This document shows positions 16,640 through 24,623 of a stretch of 37,563 nt of DNA, one piece after another. Under the pieces are notes generated by a model. That model was not told the origin of the DNA. It saw nothing but the letters and a program-made list of their open reading frames with translations, and ran no database searches. How positions within the stretch are numbered: the first letter of the stretch is position 1; each line of letters opens with the position of its first letter. This stretch comes from an uncultured Erysipelotrichaceae bacterium (GTDB lineage Bacteria; Bacillota_I; Bacilli_A; RF39; UBA660), in assembly GCA_948444795.1 (NCBI GenBank), contig CAOJUX010000011.1, positions 1 to 37,563 of the forward strand. The letters are read 5' to 3'. Position numbers and translations under genes: made by a program.

Positions 16640-17801
16640 CCTTTAAAAGTTCATCAACAAACTTACACCATTTTTCTTTAACATAATCATATGAAAACTC
16701 TAGACTTTTTTGATAAGCATTATTACCTAATTCTTTTAATTTTTTTTGATTATTTAATAAATCAAATATCTTTTTAGAAAATTCGAGTTTATTTCTATTT
16801 TTAATTAAATAACCGTTTTTATTATCAGTAATTATTTCTTTAGCACCTCTTGCACTATCAAAAGCAATAACTGGAATACCAAAGGCAAATGCTTCCAGTA
16901 AAACAAGACCAAAAGATTCTTCTAAAGATGCTGTAACATATAAGCTAGATTCTTTTAAAATACTTCTTATTTTATCTTTATCCAAATAACCATACATAGT
17001 AATATTTTCATCTAACCCTAATTCTTTTATTTTTCTTTCAATATCTTTATATTGATAACCATCTCCTATAATATGAAACTTAATATCCTTATCTTTTTTA
17101 ACACATACTTCTATTATATCTATCAAATCTAAATATCCTTTTTCTTTAGACAAACGTCCAATACTTACAACGTTTTTATTGTTAAGTATATTTTTTTTAT
17201 TACTGATATAATCAACACATAATGGCATATAAATTACTTTTTTTGTTAAAACTTTAGCATATTTATTAGAAATAAATTTAGAAACTGGTACCACAATATC
17301 TATATTATTTGTATATTTAACTAATTTATTTAAATATTTTTTATTGTCTGTATTATCACTGTGTTCCCAAAAAACTTTTAAAGCACTACCTTTATAATAC
17401 TTATTTAATAATTTTGTAAATTCTATTCTAGTTGATATAATTAAATCTGCATGACAAGTTTCAATATACTTTTTCATTACTTTATTTTTAGTAATTAAAA
17501 CTTTTAAAGCTCTTAGTGTATCTTTAAATAATGATATAACCTGACCTTTTTTTATATATATATTAAAAACATTTTTAATAATATTACCTTTTAATTTTCC
17601 TCCTAAACTCGCAGCATTACTATTAATTAAATATTTAACTTTAACATTATCATTTAATTTATATTTTGGATTTTCATACAATTTATAAGTAGAAATTATC
17701 CTAACATCATATTTACTACTTAACATATTCGCAACACTAGATAGTGCCACTTCAATGCCCCCTATTCCTAAATGAAGAGCTAAAATATCTATTTTTTCCA
17801 A
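16623..17801 (-). CDS. GT4-family glycosyltransferase
   Basis: A 392-residue GT-B glycosyltransferase. The N-terminal acceptor domain opens LHLGIGGIEVALSSVANML. The C-terminal donor domain has VSIGRLSKEKGYLDLI and the E-x7-E motif EESFGLVLLEAFAFGIPVIA. No signal peptide is present; a cytosolic membrane-associated enzyme is expected. It transfers a sugar from an NDP donor to a lipid-linked acceptor; donor and linkage cannot be deduced. It is the last glycosyltransferase of the polysaccharide cluster, 13 bases after the PssE-like gene. Confidence 0.88.
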   Translation of the reverse strand: MEKIDILALHLGIGGIEVALSSVANMLSSKYDVRIISTYKLYENPKYKLNDNVKVKYLINSNAASLGGKLKGNIIKNVFNIYIKKGQVISLFKDTLRALKVLITKNKVMKKYIETCHADLIISTRIEFTKLLNKYYKGSALKVFWEHSDNTDNKKYLNKLVKYTNNIDIVVPVSKFISNKYAKVLTKKVIYMPLCVDYISNKKNILNNKNVVSIGRLSKEKGYLDLIDIIEVCVKKDKDIKFHIIGDGYQYKDIERKIKELGLDENITMYGYLDKDKIRSILKESSLYVTASLEESFGLVLLEAFAFGIPVIAFDSARGAKEIITDNKNGYLIKNRNKLEFSKKIFDLLNNQKKLKELGNNAYQKSLEFSYDYVKEKWCKFVDELLKDENES

Positions 17802-17814
17802 AATTAATCACTTC

Positions 17815-18294
17815 CTAATTATTATCAATAAAATCACTAACTACTTTTACAAAATCATTATTGTTACTTTTATATTTTTTAGGTTTAAACTTCTTTATAT
17901 CTTTTATAGCACTACCTAAGTTATCTAAGTTTTGAACATGTTTTATGTAACCCATCTTATCAAATTCTTCTGCTATTTGCAGTTGATGATCATTATTATG
18001 TTCATGAAACGCTCTTTTTCTTGCCACAGCTATAACTTTTTTATTATTTAAAAGACCTGTCATAATAGAACCTACTCCAGCATGAGTTATAAGTAGATTA
18101 CATTTTTTAACATATTCATTAAACTCTGCAAGAGGAATCATCTTTTTTATTATCATATTTTTGGATTCATATGTAGAATATCCTGATTGTACTATTACTT
18201 CTTCTTTTATTGTACCTGCTACTATTTCTTTGTCTATCGCTTTTATAAGTCTATTAAATTGTTTATCTTGTGTTCCAAGTGTTACAAATATCAT
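17815..18294 (-). CDS. PssE/Alg13-like glycosyltransferase catalytic subunit
   Basis: A 159-residue single-domain GT28 C-terminal protein. It opens MIFVTLGTQDKQFNRLIKAI and carries the donor-binding segment LLITHAGVGSIMTGLLNNKK, then HEHNNDHQLQIAE. In capsule clusters this half works with a membrane partner of the PssD/Alg14 type, and that partner is the gene directly upstream (18304-18774). Together they form one two-subunit glycosyltransferase, often a galactosyl or glucuronosyl enzyme. The sugar here is unknown. SD GGAGG lies before ATG 18294. Confidence 0.85.
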   Translation of the reverse strand: MIFVTLGTQDKQFNRLIKAIDKEIVAGTIKEEVIVQSGYSTYESKNMIIKKMIPLAEFNEYVKKCNLLITHAGVGSIMTGLLNNKKVIAVARKRAFHEHNNDHQLQIAEEFDKMGYIKHVQNLDNLGSAIKDIKKFKPKKYKSNNNDFVKVVSDFIDNN

Positions 18295-18303
18295 AAAAAC
18301 CTC

Positions 18304-18774
18304 CTAAAAAATAAATCCAGCATAAACAGCTTTAGGATATAACTTTTTCATAGATTCCCACTGTACTATAAATAAATCAGCAACCAAATAAAGTAACTTT
18401 CCCGTAATAGTTTTAGTATTTACATTAGCCATAGTTTCAATATAAATAACTTTTCTTCTAAATATTTTGGCTAAAAGACAAATAGGACCAGCAGTATGAG
18501 TACCAGTTGTTACTACATATTTTGGATTAAATTTAATAAAATAATAAAGACTTATAAAACAATTAATAAATAGTTTAAAAGGATATGTTAGAGGATGATC
18601 TTTTGTTCCAAATAACATAAATCCCATTTTTTTACCCCATTTTTCTTTTAGTTTTAAGTTAGCATAAGTCTTTTCTGTTATTAAATAACTATTGTATTTA
18701 GAAAATAATTTTTCTAGCATTAATAGTTCTTTTAAATGACCTCCAGTTGATGATATAAATAATACCTTTTTCAT
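18304..18774 (-). CDS. PssD/Alg14-like glycosyltransferase membrane subunit
   Basis: A 156-residue protein of the Alg14 family, starting MKKVLFISSTGGHLKELLML (the SSTGGHL motif). It has a hydrophobic stretch (LFINCFISLYYFIKFNPKYV) that would anchor it at the membrane, and the TTGTHTAGPICLLAKI segment seen in PssD and CpsF. It recruits the soluble catalytic subunit, whose gene follows 9 bases later. Start and the upstream glycosyltransferase stop are directly adjacent. Confidence 0.85.
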   Translation of the reverse strand: MKKVLFISSTGGHLKELLMLEKLFSKYNSYLITEKTYANLKLKEKWGKKMGFMLFGTKDHPLTYPFKLFINCFISLYYFIKFNPKYVVTTGTHTAGPICLLAKIFRRKVIYIETMANVNTKTITGKLLYLVADLFIVQWESMKKLYPKAVYAGFIF

Positions 18775-19710
18775 TTAGCACCTCTTTAGTTTTTGATATA
18801 TATTACAATATATTTTAATTAAATTTTTATTTTTTTCAATTATAGTTTTATATATATTTCTTTCTTTTATATAAATACTATTTTTAAAATCAATATTATT
18901 ATTAACAAAATATTCAAATACTTGGTCAATAAATTTATTTCTTATATTTTTATCTTTTTGATATCTTTGTTGAATTGCATAATTTAATAAAATAGACGTA
19001 ATTAAATCATCAATATATTCATTATCATTTAATATTCTTTTTAAATAATCCATATGCTTAAATATATCAAAAACTTTTTCATCTCTAGTAGTTGTTTCAC
19101 TCATTTTATGAACTCTAAAATAATTTAAAACACTATTTTCTTTACTAATAATTTCACTTCTCATCATACATTCTGCAACAAAAGAAACATCTTCATATTT
19201 TAAATTAGTAAAATTAATATTATTATCAACAAGCATTTTTCGTCTAAATAATTTATTACATGGCCCAAGTGGAATATCATAAATAAGTTTTGGATTCTGT
19301 TTTAAATTTGTTGTAGAAAAGCAAGGCAATAAAACATCTTTTTCTGTATTATTTGCATAAATATACTTATAGTCACATATTACTAAATCACTATTGTTGG
19401 TTTTAGCGTTTTCATACATTTTTGAAAGGAAATCTTTAGAGATGTAATCATCTGGGTCAATAAAAGCAACATACTCTCCCTTAGCAGCTTTAAGCCCATC
19501 ATTTCTAGTAATGCCAATATATTTGTTTTTTTTGTGTTTGATTATTTTAATATTTTTGTATTTTTCTAGTATTTTTAAAGAATTATCAGTAGATGCATCA
19601 TCTATAGCAATTATTTCATAGCCAATAAAATCATTAGATAGAATACTATTTAGGCATTTTTCTATATATTTTTCTTGATTATACACAGGAATTATAATAC
19701 TAATTTTCAT
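18775..19710 (-). CDS. GT2-family glycosyltransferase
   Basis: A 311-residue GT-A enzyme. The nucleotide-binding start is ISIIIPVYNQEKYIEKCLNS, followed by IAIDDASTDNS. The DxD-type motif is FIDPDDYIS, and the acceptor segment includes GPCNKLFRRKML and NLKYEDVSFVAE. The C-terminal 110 residues are basic and helical with no transmembrane helix. It adds one sugar to the growing repeat unit. Its closest neighbour in the window is the next GT2 gene upstream, with the same layout, suggesting an old duplication. Confidence 0.88.
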   Translation of the reverse strand: MKISIIIPVYNQEKYIEKCLNSILSNDFIGYEIIAIDDASTDNSLKILEKYKNIKIIKHKKNKYIGITRNDGLKAAKGEYVAFIDPDDYISKDFLSKMYENAKTNNSDLVICDYKYIYANNTEKDVLLPCFSTTNLKQNPKLIYDIPLGPCNKLFRRKMLVDNNINFTNLKYEDVSFVAECMMRSEIISKENSVLNYFRVHKMSETTTRDEKVFDIFKHMDYLKRILNDNEYIDDLITSILLNYAIQQRYQKDKNIRNKFIDQVFEYFVNNNIDFKNSIYIKERNIYKTIIEKNKNLIKIYCNIYQKLKRC

Positions 19711-19713
19711 TTC

Positions 19714-20595
19714 TTAACCTCCAAATTTAGCTTTATATTTTGTTTTATTTAATTTTCTTTTAAGGGTATCACTATTCAGATAATCAAATACTTTTAATTC
19801 AATTATTTTATTTTTATATTTTTCTTTATTATCTAAATTAAAATATTTAAGAAGAATGCTTGTAGCATAGAAATGACTTAGTTCTTTTTTGTTTTTTATT
19901 TCATCTTGGACATTTTCAAATATATATAAAGCATCTTTCATTTTTTGTTCTTCTTTAGTTTTATCGGTCATAATACTATTTTCTCTTATAACATAATTAT
20001 AGCCAATAAAACTTAAAGACTTTACTTTGCTGGCATTATAAATAATTCTAGGTATTAAGTGAAAATCTTCATGATATATTCCTTTTAAAAATTTATAGTT
20101 ATTTTTTTGAAGATATGAGTTTTTTATGGCATATAGCTGAGCCATTTCAATGTATTTATATCTTACAATTTTAGTAAAAGCATCATTGCCACTACACGTA
20201 TTAAAGCCATCTTCCAAAATATCATTATTTTTATCATTATTTATTTCGCGTATTTGAAATCTTACTACATCTTCATCTTTAGTGAATGTATTTAGGGTAG
20301 CTAATAGTTCTTTGTCAATATAATCATCACTATCTAAAAAAAGAATATAGTCTCCAGTAGCTGTTTTTATTCCATTATTTCTTGCTACACTTAAACCCAT
20401 ATTTTTTTGTTTAATATATTTTATATTATCATATTTTTTTAAATATTTATTTATCAAATTTTCACTATTATCTTCTGTTCCATCATTAATTATAATAACT
20501 TCATAATTTTTATAAGAACTTGTAAATACACTATCTAAACATTTTTCTAAATACTTTTCTGTATTATAAACTGGTATTATTATGCTAAATTTCAT
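19714..20595 (-). CDS. GT2-family glycosyltransferase
   Basis: About 293 residues. GT-A fold with FSIIIPVYNTEKYLEKCLDS, IIINDGTEDNS and the DxD motif FLDSDDYID; YHEDFHLIPR marks the catalytic-loop region. ORF extension to 20607 is possible with a GTG, but GGTGAT plus six bases favours ATG 20595, which still overlaps the upstream GT4 gene by 11 bases. It is one of two tandem GT2 enzymes that probably build the same oligosaccharide unit. Confidence 0.88.
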   Translation of the reverse strand: MKFSIIIPVYNTEKYLEKCLDSVFTSSYKNYEVIIINDGTEDNSENLINKYLKKYDNIKYIKQKNMGLSVARNNGIKTATGDYILFLDSDDYIDKELLATLNTFTKDEDVVRFQIREINNDKNNDILEDGFNTCSGNDAFTKIVRYKYIEMAQLYAIKNSYLQKNNYKFLKGIYHEDFHLIPRIIYNASKVKSLSFIGYNYVIRENSIMTDKTKEEQKMKDALYIFENVQDEIKNKKELSHFYATSILLKYFNLDNKEKYKNKIIELKVFDYLNSDTLKRKLNKTKYKAKFGG

Positions 20596-21688
20596 TTTTA
20601 TCACCACTTAGTAATTTATCTATTTTTTCTCTTCTTTCTTGATTTATATAAGCAAAATCATACTTATTTTCTATCTTTTTATTATTTTTAATAATTTTTT
20701 CTATTTCTTTTTGCATTTTTTGAATATTTTTGTCTACAATAAAACAAGCAGAATTTAAATCAATATAATCATCACTAACACTAATCGTAGAAATAACTTG
20801 TTTTTTAAGTACTAAAGCTTCTAAAATAGTTACAGGGAAACCTTCATGATCGCTAGTTAAAATAACATAATCTGCCATTTTCATATAGGGATACGGATTA
20901 TTTTTGACACCTACTAAAGTTACATCATCTACTAAATTTTTCTCTTTAATTAATTTTTGATATAACGCTAAGTCTTTTCCTCCTCCAACTATTATAAGTT
21001 TTACTTTATATTTTTTATTCTTCAAATATTCTATTACTTCAATTATCTTTGATATTTTTTTAACTGTTTCATCAAGCCTTCCTACATAAGTAAAATATAT
21101 ATATCCATTTTCTTTTTTTAATGAAATTTTTTCTTTTGAAGATAATATTATTTTTTTATATTCTATAAAATTATTTATAACTACTGATTTATTTTTTATC
21201 TCTGGAATAACTTTAATTAAATTATTTTTAGATTCATTAGATACAAAAACAACTTTTTGAAAATCATTTATTTCCTGTTTATTAAAAAGTTCTAGGACGC
21301 CTTCTTTAGAAAGTTCTTCTGTATAATCCCCATGAATATAAATTATTCTATTATCACTACGTAATCTTGCATATAAACTACAAGGATAAGAATATGTCGC
21401 ATAACAGATTGAGATATCATACTTTTTAGAATTTAACAAATAAAATCTACAACGATTAAATAAATTTTTTAATTTTCTTAAAAAAGCAATTTTAAAAGTA
21501 CTTATATTATAATTGAAAACATGAACATTTTTATTTATATTTTTTTTCAAAGGTCCCTCAAATTTTTCTAAAAACAAAGTGACATCATACTTATCATAAT
21601 TAATATTATTTAAAAACTCTATTAAAGATTTCTCAATACCACCCATACACAAAGTACAAGATAAAATCATTACTTTTTTCTTTTTCAT
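20585..21688 (-). CDS. GT4-family glycosyltransferase
   Basis: A 367-residue GT-B enzyme. The N-terminus is MILSCTLCMGGIEKSLIEFL. The donor domain has FTYVGRLDETVKKISKIIEV and the motif LTSDHEGFPVTILEALVLKK (E-x7-E). The N-terminal half has the look of a cytosolic, membrane-associated enzyme. It overlaps the acetyltransferase stop by 4 bases (ATGA type), showing tight coupling in the cluster. Confidence 0.88.
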   Translation of the reverse strand: MKKKKVMILSCTLCMGGIEKSLIEFLNNINYDKYDVTLFLEKFEGPLKKNINKNVHVFNYNISTFKIAFLRKLKNLFNRCRFYLLNSKKYDISICYATYSYPCSLYARLRSDNRIIYIHGDYTEELSKEGVLELFNKQEINDFQKVVFVSNESKNNLIKVIPEIKNKSVVINNFIEYKKIILSSKEKISLKKENGYIYFTYVGRLDETVKKISKIIEVIEYLKNKKYKVKLIIVGGGKDLALYQKLIKEKNLVDDVTLVGVKNNPYPYMKMADYVILTSDHEGFPVTILEALVLKKQVISTISVSDDYIDLNSACFIVDKNIQKMQKEIEKIIKNNKKIENKYDFAYINQERREKIDKLLSGDKNEI

Positions 21689-22239
21689 AATTTAATTCCT
21701 CTTGCATTTTCAAATTGTTCCCATAATTTGTTTTCAGTTTCTAAATCTATATATTCTATTACATCATCATTATTTTTTTGCCTTTTTTCAATATATCTTT
21801 CAAATGTAGAAATTACTTTGGCAGGGTTTCCTGCTACTACCGAGTTATCAGGAATATCTTTTGTAATAACACTTCCTGCTCCAATAATAACATTATTTCC
21901 AATTCTAATATTTGGAAGTATTATACTATCACATCCGATAAAAACATTATTCATAACTTCTATTGGACCAGAATAATATTTATAATTATAAGAAGATATA
22001 TTATTAAGCATAAAATCAGCTATATCATGAGTTATAAATGTTACTCCACTTGTTACTACAACATTATTATGAAATTTAATTAATTTTGGATCCGCTGGAA
22101 TAATACGTGGTTGAAAAAAAAAGTTTTCTCCTACACTTTTAAAAATATTATGTTTTATTAAATACTTAGTTCTCTTTTTGGCGTCAATTATAAGTGCTAT
22201 TCTTATTTTTTTTAATTGGTCTTTTTTATATCTTCTCAT
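21685..22239 (-). CDS. Left-handed beta-helix acetyltransferase
   Basis: A 184-residue hexapeptide-repeat protein. Repeats of [LIV]-G-x4 are visible in EVMNNVFIGCDSIILPNIRI, then GNNVIIGAGSVITKDIPDNS and VVAGNPAKVI, the last a hallmark of the CysE/LacA/NodL acetyltransferase group. An active-site-like H is seen in FITHDIADFM. It probably O-acetylates a sugar of the polysaccharide using acetyl-CoA. SD GGAGGAATAAACT precedes ATG 22239, four bases after the Wzy-like gene stop. Confidence 0.86.
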   Translation of the reverse strand: MRRYKKDQLKKIRIALIIDAKKRTKYLIKHNIFKSVGENFFFQPRIIPADPKLIKFHNNVVVTSGVTFITHDIADFMLNNISSYNYKYYSGPIEVMNNVFIGCDSIILPNIRIGNNVIIGAGSVITKDIPDNSVVAGNPAKVISTFERYIEKRQKNNDDVIEYIDLETENKLWEQFENARGIKL

Positions 22240-22242
22240 AGT

Positions 22243-23511
22243 TTATTCCTCCATAATTTTATTTGTTAAAACTAGTATAATTATAACATAAATTGCTACA
22301 GCTGGGGTAGATAATACATGCCCAGTTAAACAGGCACAAAGAATTGAAATAATAACCGCTATAAAACAAGATGATTTTATTAAATTATTAAAATTGTTTT
22401 TGAAATTTTTAAAGTAATTTCTAAATATTTTATATAATATTTTAAAATACAAAAAATAAATTATTATAAAACCAATTATTCCTTGACTTATAATCATATC
22501 TAAATAATCCATTTCAACAATTTTCAAATAGCTATTATTAATAGTATAACCAATACCAAATAATTTTTGATAAATATTTGCATTTTGATAAATTTCTAAA
22601 TTATTTTCAAAAAAAGTTAATCGATCACTAAAAATAAAACGATCTAAACATTTAAACGAAAAGAAGTCTTTAAAAGAGTGTATTTCTAAAAAATTTAAAT
22701 GAATTATAATATTTTGATAAAAAGGTGTTTTAGGAATAAGAATAATAAATGCTATTATAAATACTGATAATAAACCAATTAAAATAATAAATAATATATA
22801 TTTTCGTGTTTTTATTAAATAATAAAATAAATAAATCAAGTAATAAATAAATATTAAACTAGCACATAATAATGGTGCTTTTGTTCCAATATTTAAAAGA
22901 CAATAAACATACACTATTAAAAGAATTAAAAGTCTTACTCTATTTTTACACTTCTGCATATATGCTATAGCACCCCCAATTAAAAGGCTAATTATACTAC
23001 CTACAGCATTAGCTGAATAAAAAAAACCAATAGCTCCTGTTTTAGCATAAGAATAACTATTAAAACCTATATTTAATAAATTAGGAACAAAAATTAAAAT
23101 TAAATATATTTCTAAAATAATACTGATTTTTTTTAAAGAAATTTTTTTATAATTAAATATTCTAATAGTAAATAATAAAATTATAGGAAAATATAAAATA
23201 TTTAAAAGCATTTTTGATTCAAAAAGAAACATATTCATGCCCTTAAAAATATATATACCACTCAAAAAGAAAATGGAATAAAATAATAATACTATTAGAT
23301 ATTTTTTATTCCTTTCTTGATTAATAAACCATAAATAATATACTCCAAATAGCAAAAATAACATTCTAATATAAGCCGAAATTGATAAATCTAAATTAAA
23401 TTTATTTAATAAAATGCCAGTTGTTAAATCAAGGATTGGTTGTAAGAACAAATATATCATATAAATTACAATAATATTACTTTCTATTTTTTGATTTACT
23501 TTTTTTAGCAT
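22243..23511 (-). CDS. Wzy-like polysaccharide polymerase (O-antigen ligase family)
   Basis: A 422-residue polytopic membrane protein with about ten to twelve hydrophobic helices and one large external loop (about 265-315, FYQNIIIHLNFLEIHSFKDF onward). It contains the AKTGAIGFFYSANAVGSIIS segment typical of this broad family. In this setting it most likely polymerises lipid-linked repeat units on the outer face of the membrane. Sequence in this class is poorly conserved, so the call rests on topology and context. It is the first gene of the cluster after mraY. SD ATAGGTGAT lies before ATG 23511. Confidence 0.75.
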   Translation of the reverse strand: MLKKVNQKIESNIIVIYMIYLFLQPILDLTTGILLNKFNLDLSISAYIRMLFLLFGVYYLWFINQERNKKYLIVLLFYSIFFLSGIYIFKGMNMFLFESKMLLNILYFPIILLFTIRIFNYKKISLKKISIILEIYLILIFVPNLLNIGFNSYSYAKTGAIGFFYSANAVGSIISLLIGGAIAYMQKCKNRVRLLILLIVYVYCLLNIGTKAPLLCASLIFIYYLIYLFYYLIKTRKYILFIILIGLLSVFIIAFIILIPKTPFYQNIIIHLNFLEIHSFKDFFSFKCLDRFIFSDRLTFFENNLEIYQNANIYQKLFGIGYTINNSYLKIVEMDYLDMIISQGIIGFIIIYFLYFKILYKIFRNYFKNFKNNFNNLIKSSCFIAVIISILCACLTGHVLSTPAVAIYVIIILVLTNKIMEE

Positions 23512-23542
23512 TTAAATCACCTATTATAATTTTATCAAAAAT

Positions 23543-23571
23543 CAAAAAAAAAGTATAGCTATAGCCATACT
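23543..23571 (-). terminator. Terminator overlapping the mraY stop codon
   Basis: On the minus strand, AGTATGGC, TATA, GCTATACT forms an 8-bp stem (one G-U), followed by nine T's. The mraY TAG lies inside the hairpin. The only TATAAT after it (23523-23528) is too close to ATG 23511 to serve as a normal promoter, so the polysaccharide genes may depend on readthrough. Confidence 0.8.
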
Positions 23572-24551
23572 CCATATGTTATTGCTGCCATTGCAAGTAA
23601 AAAACCTATTACCCAAAAGAATTTAACAATATCTGTTTCCGCCCAACCAAGTTGTTCAAAATGATGATGAAGAGGTGCCATTTTAAATATTTTTTTATTA
23701 AACTTTTTTATAGCAAATATTTGAATCATACTTGATAAAGTTTCAACTACAAATACTCCTCCTACTAAAACAAGAGATAGCTCGTGTCTAGTAAGTATTG
23801 CAATAGTAGCTAAGGCACCTCCTAAAGCAAGTGAGCCCAAATCCCCCATAAATATTTTAGCAGGATGACCATTATATAATAAAAAGCCGAGTAAACTCCC
23901 TACTAATATAAAACAGAAAATAGCAAGTTCTTCATAGCCTTCAAGCCACCCAGTATTCCAAGCAATTATTCCAAAAGCTAAAAAGGCTATGGCAGATAAA
24001 CCACCAGCAAGACCATCCAGTCCATCTGTTATATTAACAGCATTACTTGTTCCCACTAAAACGCAAAGAATAAAAATCCCAAAAAGCCAACCCATATTAA
24101 TATTTATTCCAATAGATGTAATATTAAGTATTGGCTCTCCACCATTTTTCATAAATACATAAAAGAATACTAAAGCAATTGCCATTTGAATCAAAAATTT
24201 TACACTAATACTAAATCCTTTATTATTTTTAAATTTAATTTTTAAGAAATCATCTATTCCCCCAAGAATTGCGTAAGCAATAAATACAAAAAGCAATATA
24301 AATAAATTATGATTAAACTCAATGCTTTTCTTAAAGTACAAAAGTCCAATAGAAATTATAGTTGGAATTATAAATATAAATCCTCCCATAGTTGGAGTTC
24401 CATTTTTCTTCATATGTCTTTCCCCAATAGTATGGCTAACATTTTGATTAATCTTTTCTCGTCTAGCAAATTTAACAAAGAAAAAACCAAATATCATAGA
24501 TATTACAAAACCAAGCATTATTGCCATTGCAGCTTTTGCAAGTATTAGCAT
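23559..24551 (-). CDS. mraY: Phospho-N-acetylmuramoyl-pentapeptide-transferase
   Basis: A 330-residue integral membrane enzyme that makes lipid I from UDP-MurNAc-pentapeptide and undecaprenyl phosphate, the first membrane step of peptidoglycan synthesis. Hallmarks are the DDFLK motif, NAVNITDGLDGLAGG, HPAKIFMGDLGSLALGG and the HHH motif in MAPLHHHFEQLGW. About ten transmembrane helices are present and the length is standard. It follows ftsI by 72 bases. A TATAAT-like -10 lies in that gap without a good -35. DUF368 elsewhere in the window recycles the same carrier lipid. Confidence 0.96.
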   Translation of the reverse strand: MLILAKAAMAIMLGFVISMIFGFFFVKFARREKINQNVSHTIGERHMKKNGTPTMGGFIFIIPTIISIGLLYFKKSIEFNHNLFILLFVFIAYAILGGIDDFLKIKFKNNKGFSISVKFLIQMAIALVFFYVFMKNGGEPILNITSIGININMGWLFGIFILCVLVGTSNAVNITDGLDGLAGGLSAIAFLAFGIIAWNTGWLEGYEELAIFCFILVGSLLGFLLYNGHPAKIFMGDLGSLALGGALATIAILTRHELSLVLVGGVFVVETLSSMIQIFAIKKFNKKIFKMAPLHHHFEQLGWAETDIVKFFWVIGFLLAMAAITYGVWL

Positions 24552-24623
24552 AAAATCACCTCTAATATTTTTATTATACTATTCTTTATACAATTTTCTT
24601 ATATTTTTATATGAATTTTTACA

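Noticed and set aside
21728-22083. Two plus-strand ORFs within the acetyltransferase gene
   Set aside because: They are antisense shadows of the hexapeptide repeats, and the minus-strand protein is convincing.
23523-23528. TATAAT before the Wzy-like gene as a promoter
   Set aside because: It lies 11 bases from the start codon, too close to leave room for an SD on the transcript.
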